Assembly: GCA_023823795.1 (NCBI GenBank)
Contig: CP085710.1
Span: forward strand, 2,320,001 to 2,384,000
Reading direction: 5' to 3'
Source of the DNA: Bacillus sp. F19
Lineage (GTDB): Bacteria; Bacillota; Bacilli; Bacillales; Bacillaceae
DNA: 64,000 nt
Shown: piece after piece, positions 45,305-54,806 of the stretch
Numbering within the stretch: the first letter of the stretch is position 1
How the letters are laid out: the number at the start of each line of letters is the position of its first letter
Position numbers and translations under genes: made by a program
The notes under the pieces: generated by a model
Seen by the model: only the letters and a program-made list of their open reading frames with translations
Database searches by the model: none
Told to the model about the DNA's origin: nothing

Positions 45305-45899
45305 GATTTTACTGTTTCCAATTTCTTCACATAAAAATTTATTTATTTGTTGTTTATGTCAATATATTAATTTTAAGATAACTTACGTGGGTACGATAAA
45401 ATAAAGAAATTGAACAAAGTTTCAAGACTTTACTTGGATATTTTAATGAAGCTGGAATCTCTGTTGATTGGCAAATTGAGTCTTATTTCCTTCCTAAAGG
45501 CTACTATACTAGGAAAAGCAATATACCAATCATCGAAAGCCATCAAAAGATCCATCGTGTCACATAATCGAAAGATATTTATGTTTGTATATTAGATAAA
45601 TTTTATAATAATGTACCCATTTATTTTCGGCACTAAATGGATCAGCACGATTTATAATCGGCTTAGGTTAAATAATGAATTAACATAAAATCTCTGAAGA
45701 AATGTACCCAACGTCCAAGAGTAATATTTAATAAGGGAGGTATATCGTTCAAAAGTACCTCTACAAGAGATTATATACGGACGTGTATCCCAAACTTTGT
45801 ATTACAATTCCAGAAATTCTAGAATGATACTTTGTCTTTTAAAAAAAAACAATTTGAAACAGTAAACACTCGCACAATCTACCTGTAGGGAGCAGAGTT
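45305..45899. other. Intergenic region with a gene remnant
   Basis: A start-less frame at 45395-45567 reads IEQSFKTLLGYFNEAGISVD and WQIESYFLPKGYYTRKSN, clearly protein-like but unassigned. The rest has no ORF. Confidence 0.4.
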
Positions 45900-47321
45900 A
45901 TGACTAAAAGATCTCAAACTTCAATTAGTAGAAGAGATTTCATTAAAATATCAAGTGTTTTTTCAGATATAGCCTTGCTTCAAGCATGTCAAATTAAATT
46001 CTCAAATGTATTTGAAGGTACTTCTATTAACAATCCAAAGAAAAATGTCGTGATTGTTGGAGCAGGAATTAGTGGTTTAGCTGCAGCTGCACATCTTTCC
46101 AAAGAAGGAATAAACGTAACTGTACTAGAGGGGAGAAATAGAATAGGTGGAAGAATATGGACGGATCGTTCCATAGATAACATTCCATTAGATATGGGAG
46201 CTTCTTGGGTTCATGGAATTAAAGGTAATCCTATTTATGACTTAGCTAAGAAAAACAAAATAGATACATCTATAACTAATTATGATTCGCATTGGATTTT
46301 CAACTTTAATGGTGATGAATTAAGCGAATCGGAAGAAATAAAGTTAAAGAAACAATCAGAAAAATTTGTTGAATTTATCGAAGAACAACGTTCCAATTTG
46401 CATCAAGATAAGTCTCTTACCAGTTTTATAAACCACTTTATTACAGAAGAAGATTTATCTGAAAAAGAGCAACTGTTATTGAATTATTATGTTAATACTA
46501 CAATAGAACACGAATATTCTGGAAGTAGCTATAATCTTTCTGCCTTAAACTTTGATAGTGGTGAAGAATTTCTGGGAGAAGATGTAATATTTCCAAACGG
46601 ATATGACCAAATAATTCAGTTGTTAATTAAGGATATTAAAATAAATATAAATGAACGTATCTATAAAATTAACTATGAAAAAGATTTTGTGAAAGTTTAT
46701 TCAGAAAAAAGTTTATTTTCAGCAGATTATGTAATTGTAACCGTTCCTCTTGGTGTTTTGCAGAAGAATGATATTTTGTTTATTCCTGAATTGCCTGAGC
46801 AAAAGAGAAAAGCAATAAATAAACTAGGAATGGGGATTTTGAATAAGATTTATGTTAAGTTTCCAAATGCTTTCTGGAGTAAGAAACCTCACTTATTGGG
46901 ATATGTTTCTGAAGATAAAGGGCAGTGGGGAGAATTTTTGAATATATATCATTACCTTAATGAACCTATTTTACTTGCTTTGAACGCAGGAGATTTCGGT
47001 AATGCAGTGGAAAATAGGCTTGATCAAGAAATTATTTCAGAGCTGATGATTATTTTAAGGAAAATATTTGGTCCTTCTATTCCAAATCCTATCTCTTGGA
47101 AAATTACACGGTGGGGGAAAGATCATTTCTCCTATGGAGCATATTCCTTTATTAAAGTAGGAGCGTCAGTCGAAGATTATAAAATACTCTCAGAATCAGT
47201 TAACAATAAATTATTTTTTGCTGGAGAAGCTACTGTAACTGATTATCCAACCACTGTTCATGGGGCCTATCTTTCAGGAATTAGAGAAGCTAATAAAATC
47301 CTCGAAGAAATTTCCAAATAA
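45900..47321 (+). CDS. Flavin amine oxidase with twin-arginine signal
   Basis: The N-terminus SISRRDFIKISSVFS is a Tat signal, followed by a possible lipobox LLQAC, so a folded FAD enzyme would be exported and perhaps lipid-anchored. The FAD-binding motif VVIVGAGISGLAAAAHLSKE and VLEGRNRIGGRIWTDRS are at ~50-95. The C-terminal FAD-contact segment LFFAGEATVTDYPTTVHGAY, then LSGIREA, is complete. These enzymes oxidise primary or polyamines to aldehydes with H2O2 release. The substrate is unknown. AGGGAGCAG precedes the ATG. Confidence 0.9.
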   Translation: MTKRSQTSISRRDFIKISSVFSDIALLQACQIKFSNVFEGTSINNPKKNVVIVGAGISGLAAAAHLSKEGINVTVLEGRNRIGGRIWTDRSIDNIPLDMGASWVHGIKGNPIYDLAKKNKIDTSITNYDSHWIFNFNGDELSESEEIKLKKQSEKFVEFIEEQRSNLHQDKSLTSFINHFITEEDLSEKEQLLLNYYVNTTIEHEYSGSSYNLSALNFDSGEEFLGEDVIFPNGYDQIIQLLIKDIKININERIYKINYEKDFVKVYSEKSLFSADYVIVTVPLGVLQKNDILFIPELPEQKRKAINKLGMGILNKIYVKFPNAFWSKKPHLLGYVSEDKGQWGEFLNIYHYLNEPILLALNAGDFGNAVENRLDQEIISELMIILRKIFGPSIPNPISWKITRWGKDHFSYGAYSFIKVGASVEDYKILSESVNNKLFFAGEATVTDYPTTVHGAYLSGIREANKILEEISK

Positions 47322-47749
47322 CAGATTAGCAGAATTTGTAGAGAATAATCAAAAAGTAGGGGAAGAACATTACAAAAAATTAATTGAACATGCATTTGTT
47401 AGCATGGTTTGTAGTGAGGCTAAACTTATTGTACTTTGCAATTATGATGATTAGTCCTGCAACGGCTCGAAATAACTCTGATGCCCATGACATATATCCT
47501 GTAGGCTTGATAACAGACCATATAAGAACTACCGTAACAACCAGTAGTAAAAATAGATGAATCTTTGTACTTCTAAATTTATTCACTTTTTTCACTTCTA
47601 AAGAAAGGTTATATACTTGAGTATTTGAAAAACAGCAGTTGCCGTACAGACCAAGTGAAATCATCCATCAATTCCAAATGGATATTGTTTAATCATAAGC
47701 TAAATTGCAAATCCTAAATTTAAAAAGAAATTAAGTAAGGGTGTGCATT
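47322..47749. other. Junction region with two gene fragments
   Basis: On the plus strand, LAEFVENNQKVGEEHYKKLI (47324-47410) is a fragment of an unknown gene. It meets the minus-strand DUF2238 fragment (47410-47598) at ~47410. Confidence 0.4.
47410..47598 (-). pseudogene. DUF2238 (YjdF-like) N-terminal fragment
   Basis: KIHLFLLLVVTVVLIWSVIK and YNKFSLTT align with the first ~60 residues of the intact gene at 43308-43946 (IHILLLSLVTAVFIWSVIQ; YNKFRFTT), then it breaks off. Confidence 0.75.
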
Positions 47750-48883
47750 GTGAGAAAAAAAGTGCTATTACTATCGGAAGCCATTGGTACTGGCCATACA
47801 AAAGCTGCGGAAGCGTTGATGCAAGGAATTTCCCATATTGCTCCTTCTATCCATACAAAAGTTTTAGAGGTAGGGCAGACACTTCATCCTTTTACTACAA
47901 AGCTGCTGGTTAACTCATATCTCAAAATGATCATACAGTCTCCTTCATTATGGCGGAAAATGTATCACTATAACCAAAACAAGCCTCTTTGCAATTGGAG
48001 GAAATTTGCCATTTATCAACTGTTTCATCGCCATATTGAAGCTCTTCTTAATCAGGAAAAACCTCACCTTATTATCTGCACCCATCCATTCACTAGTTCA
48101 TCTGCATCCCGACTAAAGAGGCTGGGTCATCAGTTTACTCTTTGCACTTTAATAACAGATTTTCATGTTCATGGTGCATGGGTTCATTCTGAGGTAGATG
48201 TCTATTTGGTATCGAGTGAGGATGTGCATGATCAATTAATAAATATGGGGATTCCCAAAAATCGTATTGCTGTCACGAATTTTTGGACCAAGAAAAATAA
48301 ACAGGAAATGCGAAAAAAATTAAAATTAAAAAACATTCCTTCCGTAATGATCATGGGAGGGGGATTGGGATTAGGCGGAATTCAGAAACTTGCCCATTCT
48401 CTATTGAAATGGAAAGAAAAAATTCAGGTAATAATATGTACTGGAAACAATGAGAACCTTAGAAGTTCCTTATCAAGAGATGGAATGTTCCATCATCCTC
48501 ATGTTCATATTTTGGGGTTTGTTGATCGTATTGACGAGTGGATGGACGCTACTGATTTCCTCATAACAAAACCTGGTGGATTAACCTGTTTCGAGGCATT
48601 ATCAAAGGGGCTGCCTTTATATATATTTCAACCGATTCAGGGTCATGAAGAAAGAAATTGCGATTTTTTAGTAAATAATCATTTGGCTATTAAAATCGAT
48701 AACACAATTGATATCGACAATATAATCGAAGAATTACTCTTTTCTCCCCCAAAAATGCAGGTTACACATGATAGAATGATGGAATTTCAACAAAAAGCAG
48801 ACTCGCTGGCAAGCGCCGAATTTATTGTTGACCTCCTTTTTCGATCAAATGTACCTGCAAATATTCGATGTCAAAATAAATAA
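47750..48883 (+). CDS. MGDG-synthase-family glycosyltransferase (YkoN/UgtP-like), copy 1
   Basis: GTG 47750 has AAGTAAGG upstream (an in-frame GTG at 47741 is too close to it). The GT28-type layout is complete: VLLLSEAIGTGHTKAAEALM (N-terminal GTGH loop), PHLIICTHPFTSS, LITDFHVHGAWVH, then the C-terminal nucleotide-sugar domain with MIMGGGLGLGGIQ and DFLITKPGGLTCFEALSKGL followed by PIQGHEERNCDFL. These enzymes add glucose or galactose to diacylglycerol or related lipids at the inner membrane face. It faces the YkoP/YkoQ-like genes and has a paralogue at 50815. Confidence 0.85.
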   Translation: MRKKVLLLSEAIGTGHTKAAEALMQGISHIAPSIHTKVLEVGQTLHPFTTKLLVNSYLKMIIQSPSLWRKMYHYNQNKPLCNWRKFAIYQLFHRHIEALLNQEKPHLIICTHPFTSSSASRLKRLGHQFTLCTLITDFHVHGAWVHSEVDVYLVSSEDVHDQLINMGIPKNRIAVTNFWTKKNKQEMRKKLKLKNIPSVMIMGGGLGLGGIQKLAHSLLKWKEKIQVIICTGNNENLRSSLSRDGMFHHPHVHILGFVDRIDEWMDATDFLITKPGGLTCFEALSKGLPLYIFQPIQGHEERNCDFLVNNHLAIKIDNTIDIDNIIEELLFSPPKMQVTHDRMMEFQQKADSLASAEFIVDLLFRSNVPANIRCQNK

Positions 48884-49027
48884 TAACTGTTCTCTAATTG
48901 AGTAAAACGAATCAACCTTTTGCATAATCTAGTATGTATTGATAATACCGATGCGGATTAGTTTGATGCTTGGCAAAGAAATGATATGTTTTTTGATAAA
49001 AGTGGTTTTCAAAATGTTTTTAAAATT

Positions 49028-49058
49028 AAACCACCCTATCATATTCCAAGGGTGGTTT
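49028..49058. terminator. Terminator between convergent genes
   Basis: AAACCACCCT and AGGGTGGTTT form a 10-bp stem with an 11-base loop. The stop codon of the minus-strand YkoQ-like gene overlaps its right edge. Confidence 0.75.
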
Positions 49059-49926
49059 AAACTGCATCCGCTGGTTTCTCTATATTTTCTGAAACTTTAT
49101 CTAAAATCGATATAGGAATTAAATTGTGAATCGTAATCTCAGGGCGGCTTCCTACTCGAATATTCACTCCGGTTTGCCCTAAACCTTCACTTATATAAAA
49201 CGGTTTTCCATCGTGATGATGCAAACCTTTTACCATGTTCATCCGAACTAATTTTCCCATTTTAATTAAATGATATGGTTTTGGCCAATGAATTTGCCCG
49301 CCGTGAAAATGACCAGAAAGCAAGTAATCAAAATGATTGTTTTTCATGCTAAGAACTATATTCGGATCATGCGTTAATACAAGATTATAGCCATTCAAAA
49401 TTCCACGATATGATTTGTCAATGTCACTTCGATTTGTACTAAAGTCATCGATCCCAATAATGTTCAATCGCTCGCCATTAATCATGAGTACGTCATTCTC
49501 GTTTTGCATGGTTTTACATCTATATTCCTGTAATGTTTGCTTTAAATTAAGGAAGTCGGGATGACGCAGTACATAATCATGATTCCCAAAAACTGCATAT
49601 ATTCCGTGCTTTGGTTTTAATTCATTAAACACTTTTAAATAAGGAACTAACTTTGGGATGCTTCGTTTTCGGTCTAAAAAATCACCTGTTAAAGCAATTA
49701 AGTCAATCGATTGATTTCGAAGACTTTTATATAGTTTTTCAGGAGTAATAGATATATTTTCAAGATGCATATCGGAAATATGCAATACGCGAACTTCTTT
49801 TGATTGATCAGAAATGGCATTATTTATTGAAATATTGTTAATCGCAACAGTTTGAGTATTTTTATAACCTTTATAAAATAATAAAAATATGAAAATCGCA
49901 ATAATGAGTGGTAACAAAATAAACAA
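49057..49926 (-). CDS. Membrane-anchored metallophosphoesterase (YkoQ-like)
   Basis: I choose the TTG at 49926, six bases after GGAGGAGGGG, over an upstream start at 50022 without a ribosome-binding site; this gives 289 residues. One N-terminal helix (LFILLPLIIAIFIFLLFY) anchors a calcineurin-like domain: VRVLHISDMHLENI, IDLIALTGDFLDRK, AVFGNHDYVL and LLSGHFHGGQIHWP. This type resembles LpxH/YkuE-like lipid phosphoesterases. Same strand as and downstream of the YkoP-like gene. Confidence 0.85.
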   Translation of the reverse strand: MFILLPLIIAIFIFLLFYKGYKNTQTVAINNISINNAISDQSKEVRVLHISDMHLENISITPEKLYKSLRNQSIDLIALTGDFLDRKRSIPKLVPYLKVFNELKPKHGIYAVFGNHDYVLRHPDFLNLKQTLQEYRCKTMQNENDVLMINGERLNIIGIDDFSTNRSDIDKSYRGILNGYNLVLTHDPNIVLSMKNNHFDYLLSGHFHGGQIHWPKPYHLIKMGKLVRMNMVKGLHHHDGKPFYISEGLGQTGVNIRVGSRPEITIHNLIPISILDKVSENIEKPADAV

Positions 49927-50095
49927 TGATATCCCCTCCTCCAAAACAATTATAGGCAAAAGGAGGGGGTATTGTAACCTGTAATTAATGGAGATACTTC
50001 CAGTGACATTATTTCTGCACAAACTGTCAAAATCATTTCAGGTGCACTCAATGGATCAGTTTCTGACAATTAAAATTCTTTTGTTAGAATTTCTC

Positions 50096-50659
50096 TTATA
50101 TGTTTCCGTATTTTTTTAATAAGGAATTCTTTGACATAAATAAGTAGTTTGGAGACGGAATTTTTTGCCGTTTTGTTGATCGTCTTGTTGTTGAAATGTA
50201 ATATATGGGAAAAAACGCCAATTGTTTGAAGAGGTTATAGGTGGGACTCAAAATAGTGAAAATCTCAAATCCTAACCTTGTACACCCCTTGTTAAGCAAG
50301 GTTATGCCAATAATCCCTTTAATCTCATCTATATCTTTATGCTGGTAAACATATGTCGCTAAATGAGGTAATGATTCTTTTACCCTTTTATATAATATCA
50401 TGGCTTTTTTTAGATCATTGTCAACAGTTAGGAGCTCTTTTAATAATTGAACATTATGAAGATGAATTTTCACGAGTACATCATTCTTTTTGATCATGGT
50501 TCCATCTGATAGAACCACTTCATGGCCTTTGTAACGTGTCAGCCTTACTCGGAATAAAGCGGGCTGCTCTTTCGTTTTTAAGTATTGCAAACGAGTAAAT
50601 GAAAAGTACAAAGGGTCTAATATACTCCAAGCTGAAAGTATATAATGCCTTATTCTCAT
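50096..50659 (-). CDS. ykoP: YkoP-like protein
   Basis: 187 residues with ILSAWSILDPLYFSFTRLQY, FRVRLTRYKGHEVVLSDGTM and KIHLHNVQLLKEL, the pattern I associate with B. subtilis YkoP. It is mostly soluble with amphipathic ends and has no known activity. In B. subtilis ykoP lies in a gene group with a YkoN glycosyltransferase and the YkoQ phosphoesterase; the same company is seen here, though order and strand differ. GGAGAAG precedes the ATG. Confidence 0.7.
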   Translation of the reverse strand: MRIRHYILSAWSILDPLYFSFTRLQYLKTKEQPALFRVRLTRYKGHEVVLSDGTMIKKNDVLVKIHLHNVQLLKELLTVDNDLKKAMILYKRVKESLPHLATYVYQHKDIDEIKGIIGITLLNKGCTRLGFEIFTILSPTYNLFKQLAFFPIYYISTTRRSTKRQKIPSPNYLFMSKNSLLKKYGNI

Positions 50660-50814
50660 GGTTCTTCTCCTTGTAAATGGTGTTAAACCCTTTTTTATTA
50701 ACTCTAATTATTTTAACTAAAATTCCTCGATAATATGATGGAAATTAGAGGGGAGGTAGAATGATTCCTCACGAATAACACAAACTACTTTAAAATGAAC
50801 GGGGGAAATAATTC

Positions 50815-51933
50815 GTGATAAAGGTACTTTTCTTGCCATTCTTGCAGATATCCTCTGGTCATCATCATGTAGCAGATGGAATGATAGAATCCCTATCTGA
50901 AAAAAATGGCATATTTGACTGTGAAAAAATTGATATTTTATCTTATCGTTTCGGAAAAATAGAAGCTTTAGTGTCATCAATTTATTTAAAATGGATCCAC
51001 CTCTTTCCTAGGTTGTATAGCTGGATATATCGAAAATCCGTTTATGAAAATGAAATGGACCATAATCGATACCGCATGTATGAACACTTGTTTTTACTTT
51101 CGATGGAAAAATTAATTGAAGAAAAAAAACCTCACCTCATAATATGCACGCATGCATTGCCTTCTTATATGCTGAGCCAATTAAAAAGGAGGAAAAAGCA
51201 AACGATTCCTGTCGTCAATGTTTATACCGATTATTTCATTAATCACATATGGGGAATCGAGGAGATCGATTATCATTTTGTACCAAGCAGAGAGTTAATG
51301 GACTATTTAATAGACAGGGGAATTGAATCTGAGCGGATTTTTGTAACTGGGATACCAATCCATTCAAAGTTAAAGGAATTGAAAAAGGAAACGAAAGAAC
51401 GTAACCAATTTTCGATACTAATTTCAGGGGGTAACCTTGGTGCCGGAGCCATCCAATCATTTATTCAAAAGCTTCATCCGGCAGGTAATATTCATTACCA
51501 GGTTTTATGCGGTAAAAACAAAAAACTTTTCCAATTTATTACGGAGATGAATGATCCAATGATCATTCCATTATCATACATTTCATCAAAAGAGGAAATG
51601 AATCAATTGTATCATGAGGCGGATGCGATTATAACGAAGCCCGGCGGAGTCACGATAAGCGAATGTTTATTTAAAAAAATCCCTATTTTTGTGTATCATG
51701 CCTTGCCTGGTCAGGAGGAAATCAATTTATGCTATCTGAAGAAGCAAGGTCTCGTGTTTCAATTAGAAGATTGGAATTCACAATCTAATCTTGAAGAACA
51801 AATTCTATCCATATTGGTTTGCGAACAACATCAAAACTCGTTAAATGAACAACTAAATGCCTATCATCAACAACTATCAAAGCAGGATCTATCAGTAATG
51901 ATTGAAAATATTTTAACTAAGCATAGAATATAG
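50815..51933 (+). CDS. MGDG-synthase-family glycosyltransferase (YkoN-like), copy 2
   Basis: CGGGGGAA lies upstream of the GTG. The 372 residues repeat the layout of copy 1: FLPFLQISSGHHHVADGMIE, PHLIICTHALPS, YTDYFINHIWGIEEIDYHFV, LISGGNLGAGAIQSF and DAIITKPGGVTISECLFKKI, with PGQEEINLCYL as the last motif. It is divergent from the YkoP gene. The two copies are distant paralogues, so they may act on different acceptors or add successive sugars (inference). Confidence 0.85.
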   Translation: MIKVLFLPFLQISSGHHHVADGMIESLSEKNGIFDCEKIDILSYRFGKIEALVSSIYLKWIHLFPRLYSWIYRKSVYENEMDHNRYRMYEHLFLLSMEKLIEEKKPHLIICTHALPSYMLSQLKRRKKQTIPVVNVYTDYFINHIWGIEEIDYHFVPSRELMDYLIDRGIESERIFVTGIPIHSKLKELKKETKERNQFSILISGGNLGAGAIQSFIQKLHPAGNIHYQVLCGKNKKLFQFITEMNDPMIIPLSYISSKEEMNQLYHEADAIITKPGGVTISECLFKKIPIFVYHALPGQEEINLCYLKKQGLVFQLEDWNSQSNLEEQILSILVCEQHQNSLNEQLNAYHQQLSKQDLSVMIENILTKHRI

Positions 51934-52039
51934 GCCATGTCTAACATGAAATATCTTTTCAAATAGAAGGGATCAATATTCTCTCTAGCTCTTTATAAAA
52001 AGGGATTTTGTTGTAATTTAAATTATAGGGTGTGAAGAA

Positions 52040-52312
52040 ATGGCACCGGAACAATCTCAGAAAAAAAGAATCGTCATGCTTATGATTGATACATTAATGG
52101 ATCCATCTATACAGGCTGCAATTAAGAATGGAAAAGCTCCAGCCTTAAAATTTTTTATTGAAAATGGCCGATACTTCTCAAATCTTGTTAGTCCATTTCC
52201 AACTATGTCAGTCAATGTTGATAGTACTTTATTAACAGGTGTATATAGTGATAAACACAAAATCCCAGGCTTACTTTGGTATAACGAAAAGGAAAAAAGA
52301 ATTATCGATTAT
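52040..52312 (+). pseudogene. Alkaline-phosphatase-superfamily phosphodiesterase, N-terminal piece
   Basis: KRIVMLMIDTLMDPSIQAAI, VSPFPTMSVNVDSTLLTGVY and HKIPGLLWYNEKEKRIIDYG are the opening of a nucleotide-pyrophosphatase/phosphodiesterase-type AlkP protein, with the metal-binding Asp and nucleophile Thr/Ser region. At ~52312 the sequence switches to an inverted EEP-family fragment. The 3' piece of the same gene resumes at ~52758. Confidence 0.8.
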
Positions 52313-52757
52313 GGTGGTGCGTCTTGAAATTCACGGGTTATTTTTCTCCATCCTTTTGACTCTGGTTTCATATTCCAATCACCCATAATAATCATTGGAT
52401 GAGGCGTCTTAAGATGTTGGTTGACAATAAAGTCGGTTTGCTTTTGATGCAGAATGGGATTAAGGCTTAAATGGGTTACATTGATTTGAAATAATTTTTT
52501 GTTTATCTCAATCGTGGCGTCGAGCAATGACCTTCCTTCGATGAGTCCTGGTATGAAATTAAAAAGATGCCTCTTTTCGTTTACGATTGGATAGCGAGAC
52601 AGAAGGGCATTTCCATACTGCCTTACAATCGTTGAGTTTTTAGACGTTATAGACAAAGAAGGGCTGAAAGTCTGATTCATGTTTAATTGTTTTGCAAGCC
52701 AACTAATCTGGTCTTCATAATCACTTCTTTTTGAAAAATGCTTATCAACTTCGTTCA
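52313..52757 (-). pseudogene. EEP-family hydrolase, internal fragment inserted in inverted orientation
   Basis: On the minus strand ~148 residues are open: NEVDKHFSKRSDYEDQISWL, RQYGNALLSRYPIVNEKRHL, LFQINVTHLSLN and MIIMGDWNMKPESKGWRKIT. The catalytic Glu region, GNALLSR, THLS and GDWN are hallmarks of the endonuclease/exonuclease/phosphatase superfamily, but both termini are missing. The fragment exactly fills the gap between the two pieces of the AlkP-type gene. Confidence 0.8.
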
Positions 52758-53118
52758 GTTTCATCCTGATGGGGATTATTCCGATGAGTATGAGCAATCT
52801 TGGTTTATAGAGGGGGAAAAGGAGATCTTAGACCTCACCATTACAGATAAAAGTATCGTATATGGCGATTACCCTGATGCCTTAGCAAGATTATATTCAT
52901 CTTTTTTCTCGCATGAGGGTGAATTTATCATTGTAACCGCAAAACCTGGTAATGAATTCTTAGGGGAGAGTTCTCCGACACATGTTGGCGGGGCAAGTCA
53001 CGGAGGTTTGCACAAACAAGATTCTTTAGTGTCCATGATTGTTAGTGGTACCGATTCAATTCCAAGGCATATGCGCATATTAGATATTAAGGAATGGCTT
53101 TTGACGTTAATCTCATAA
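52758..53118 (+). pseudogene. Alkaline-phosphatase-superfamily phosphodiesterase, C-terminal piece
   Basis: HPDGDYSDEYEQSWFIEGEK, DYPDALARLYSSFFSHEGEF and THVGGASHGGLHKQDSLVSM carry the C-terminal metal-binding His segment and the normal end of the protein (DIKEWLLTLI). The middle of the enzyme is missing, so it is not functional. Confidence 0.8.
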
Positions 53119-53240
53119 AAATACCTTATAGCTTTCCTTTTAATTCGAAAATGATCGTTAATTTACCAATTATATTTTCCCTCTCTTATCACACAATAAA
53201 AATGTCTTCAAATGTAATTGTATGACAAGGAGGATAATGG

Positions 53241-53336
53241 ATGAACAATTTTCAAATGCTTTCTTCAATCTTTAGAAGGCGTCCCATGATAGTATTGTTA
53301 CGCCAGTGGTACATTCTTGTTTCATTTTATTCGTAA
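53241..53336 (+). pseudogene. Truncated paralogue of the 53868 small protein
   Basis: AAGGAGG and ATG start MNNFQMLSSIFRRRPMIVLL, like MNNFQWINTLFNLG of the gene at 53868; it is cut after 31 codons where the integrase fragment begins. Confidence 0.5.
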
Positions 53337-53671
53337 AGTTTATTCATATATGATTCATATTTTTCCATAGATGATTGATCTATTTTCTTACTTACATGAG
53401 CATAAACATCTGATGTAATTTGAATGCTCCCGTGTCCAAGGCGATTTTGTACATATTTCGTGTCTGCACCTGATTCTAATAATAGGACTGCATGAGTGTG
53501 TCTTAAAGAATGAATGGGAAGTTGATCAATACCTGATCTCTTTAATATTCTGTTGAATGCATTGAAAAGAGAAGACTTAGGTAACGGACTTTGGTTGAAA
53601 TTGCAAACTCCACAACAGACCTTTAATTTTATAGGGGGTAAGTTTCTAAAGAATCGCCCCCAAGCAGACAT
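53327..53671 (-). pseudogene. Tyrosine recombinase (integrase), C-terminal fragment
   Basis: HSLRHTHAVLLLESGADTKY, VQNRLGHGSIQITSDVYAHV is the RxxH...LGH...Y part of the catalytic domain; the first catalytic Arg region and the N-terminal arm- and core-binding domains are missing. The first ~25 residues (to VCCGVCNFNQ) look unrelated, so the fragment begins near 53600. It marks a former prophage or integrative element. Confidence 0.8.
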
Positions 53672-53676
53672 TGATC

Positions 53677-53727
53677 ATGGGAAATCCATTAGCAAGTGCA
53701 GAATTTATCGTTAACAAACTTCTTTGA
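53677..53727 (+). pseudogene. Tail of a third YkoN-like glycosyltransferase
   Basis: GNPLASAEFIVNKLL and a stop match the C-terminal DSLASAEFIVDLLF of the gene at 47750. Only this tail remains, beside the integrase fragment. Confidence 0.55.
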
Positions 53728-53867
53728 AAATTTTTCAAAAAGAAATTAGATGTCTAAATAAGAATCACCCTAAAGATTTCCAACATAATCAAATCATTTT
53801 TTGTAAAAACTAGATATTGGAAGGTGAAAAATTCATTTTCCAATTCTTTTTAAGGAAGTGATTGAAA

Positions 53868-54176
53868 TTGAATAATTTTCAGTGGATTAATACGCTTTTT
53901 AATTTAGGGAGAAGCCAACCCTTTTTAAATATGTTTGGCAGAAGAAGAAGAAATAGAGGGATGGTCTGGGCTTCTATAGTAGGTTTAGGAATTAGTGCAG
54001 CTGTATTTGGATTAAGAAGAAATCAAAACAGGAATTTATTGAGCCCCATTCAAAATTTAGTTAATAATTTTCGACAAAATAATTTACAAAATCCTGTTTC
54101 AATTTCAAATAAAACTGCATTTGCTGAGTTTTCAAATGAATTAACACCAAATATAAATATGAACAAAAACAAATAA
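53868..54176 (+). CDS. Small Asn/Arg-rich protein with one hydrophobic segment, ~102 aa
   Basis: AAGGAAGTG lies eight bases before TTG 53868. The protein has an Arg-rich patch (MFGRRRRNRG) followed by a glycine-containing helix (MVWASIVGLGISAAVFGLRR) and an Asn/Gln-rich tail. Positive-inside topology would leave the tail outside or inside a spore compartment. Function unknown. The truncated paralogue at 53241 shows the family was duplicated. Confidence 0.6.
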   Translation: MNNFQWINTLFNLGRSQPFLNMFGRRRRNRGMVWASIVGLGISAAVFGLRRNQNRNLLSPIQNLVNNFRQNNLQNPVSISNKTAFAEFSNELTPNINMNKNK

Positions 54177-54250
54177 ACAAGAAAGCCCATTTAATCGATC
54201 ATAAAATAAGTTAATATTCTTATTTCATCGGAAACCGATTCTAAGTAAAA

Positions 54251-54405
54251 ATGATCAAACTTTTTTATAAAACAGTGATTACATTAAACATAATAAGAGC
54301 CTGTTTTGATCAAACTTTTTTCAAAAACAGGCTCTTTTATATTTGGTAAATCAACGTTAATAGAACTACTTTTAATCAAACATTTTTATAAACCAACAAA
54401 AGTAG
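54251..54405 (+). repeat. Dispersed terminator-bearing repeat, copy B
   Basis: It begins TGATCAAACTTTTTTATAAA. The central terminator pairs AAGAGCCTGTTTTTG-type arms (54297-54340) around GATCAAACTTTTTTC and ends TTTTATATTT. The right half holds AATCAAACATTTTTATAAAC. Same order of blocks as copies A and C. Confidence 0.75.
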
Positions 54406-54732
54406 TTTAATTTACAATAAAGTCGTTTAAAAAATAATAAAGTTGTTTAAAAAACGACAGTCATGCTATTCAACAATCGGGCCAGATCGTATTATGAGCT
54501 TAACTAGTTATTTCTGGTTGACCTCTTTTTTATGAGGATTATTCTTGAAGTAGCCGGGGTAGAACGTACGGGCCAGTGGGACTTGATCCCGTCCGCAAAA
54601 CTGTTCACCCCCTACTTGTAGAAACATGTGTGAGGCTGGTTGGGACATTGATCTCGTATAACAAGCGAAGAAATGATACTACAAGGGTGTTTAGGGGTAC
54701 CGGCAATTATAAGTCTCTACTTTTTTCTCCAT

Positions 54733-54806
54733 AAAAAATACCCCCTCCTAGTAGACAGATTAATGCCCTTTTTTAAAAGTGTCTACTATTACGGGAGCAT
54801 ACCAAT
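54733..54806. mobile_element. IS3 end remnant
   Basis: CATAAAAAATACCCCCTCCT, a GTAGACAGAT block and ACGGGAGCATACC parallel the right end of the IS3 element at 8872-8935 (CATAAAAAATACTCCCCTTA, ATCTGTCTACC, GGGGAGCATA). No transposase gene remains. Confidence 0.55.

Noticed and set aside
47324-47410. Fragment LAEFVENNQKVGEEHYKKLI as part of the amine oxidase gene
   Set aside because: The amine oxidase ends normally at 47321 with its FAD-binding C-terminus complete; the fragment is in another frame and unrelated.
54545-54720. GC-richer structured stretch as a riboswitch or ncRNA
   Set aside because: It looks more like the end of an insertion element beside other IS remnants, and no gene follows it in the sense direction.
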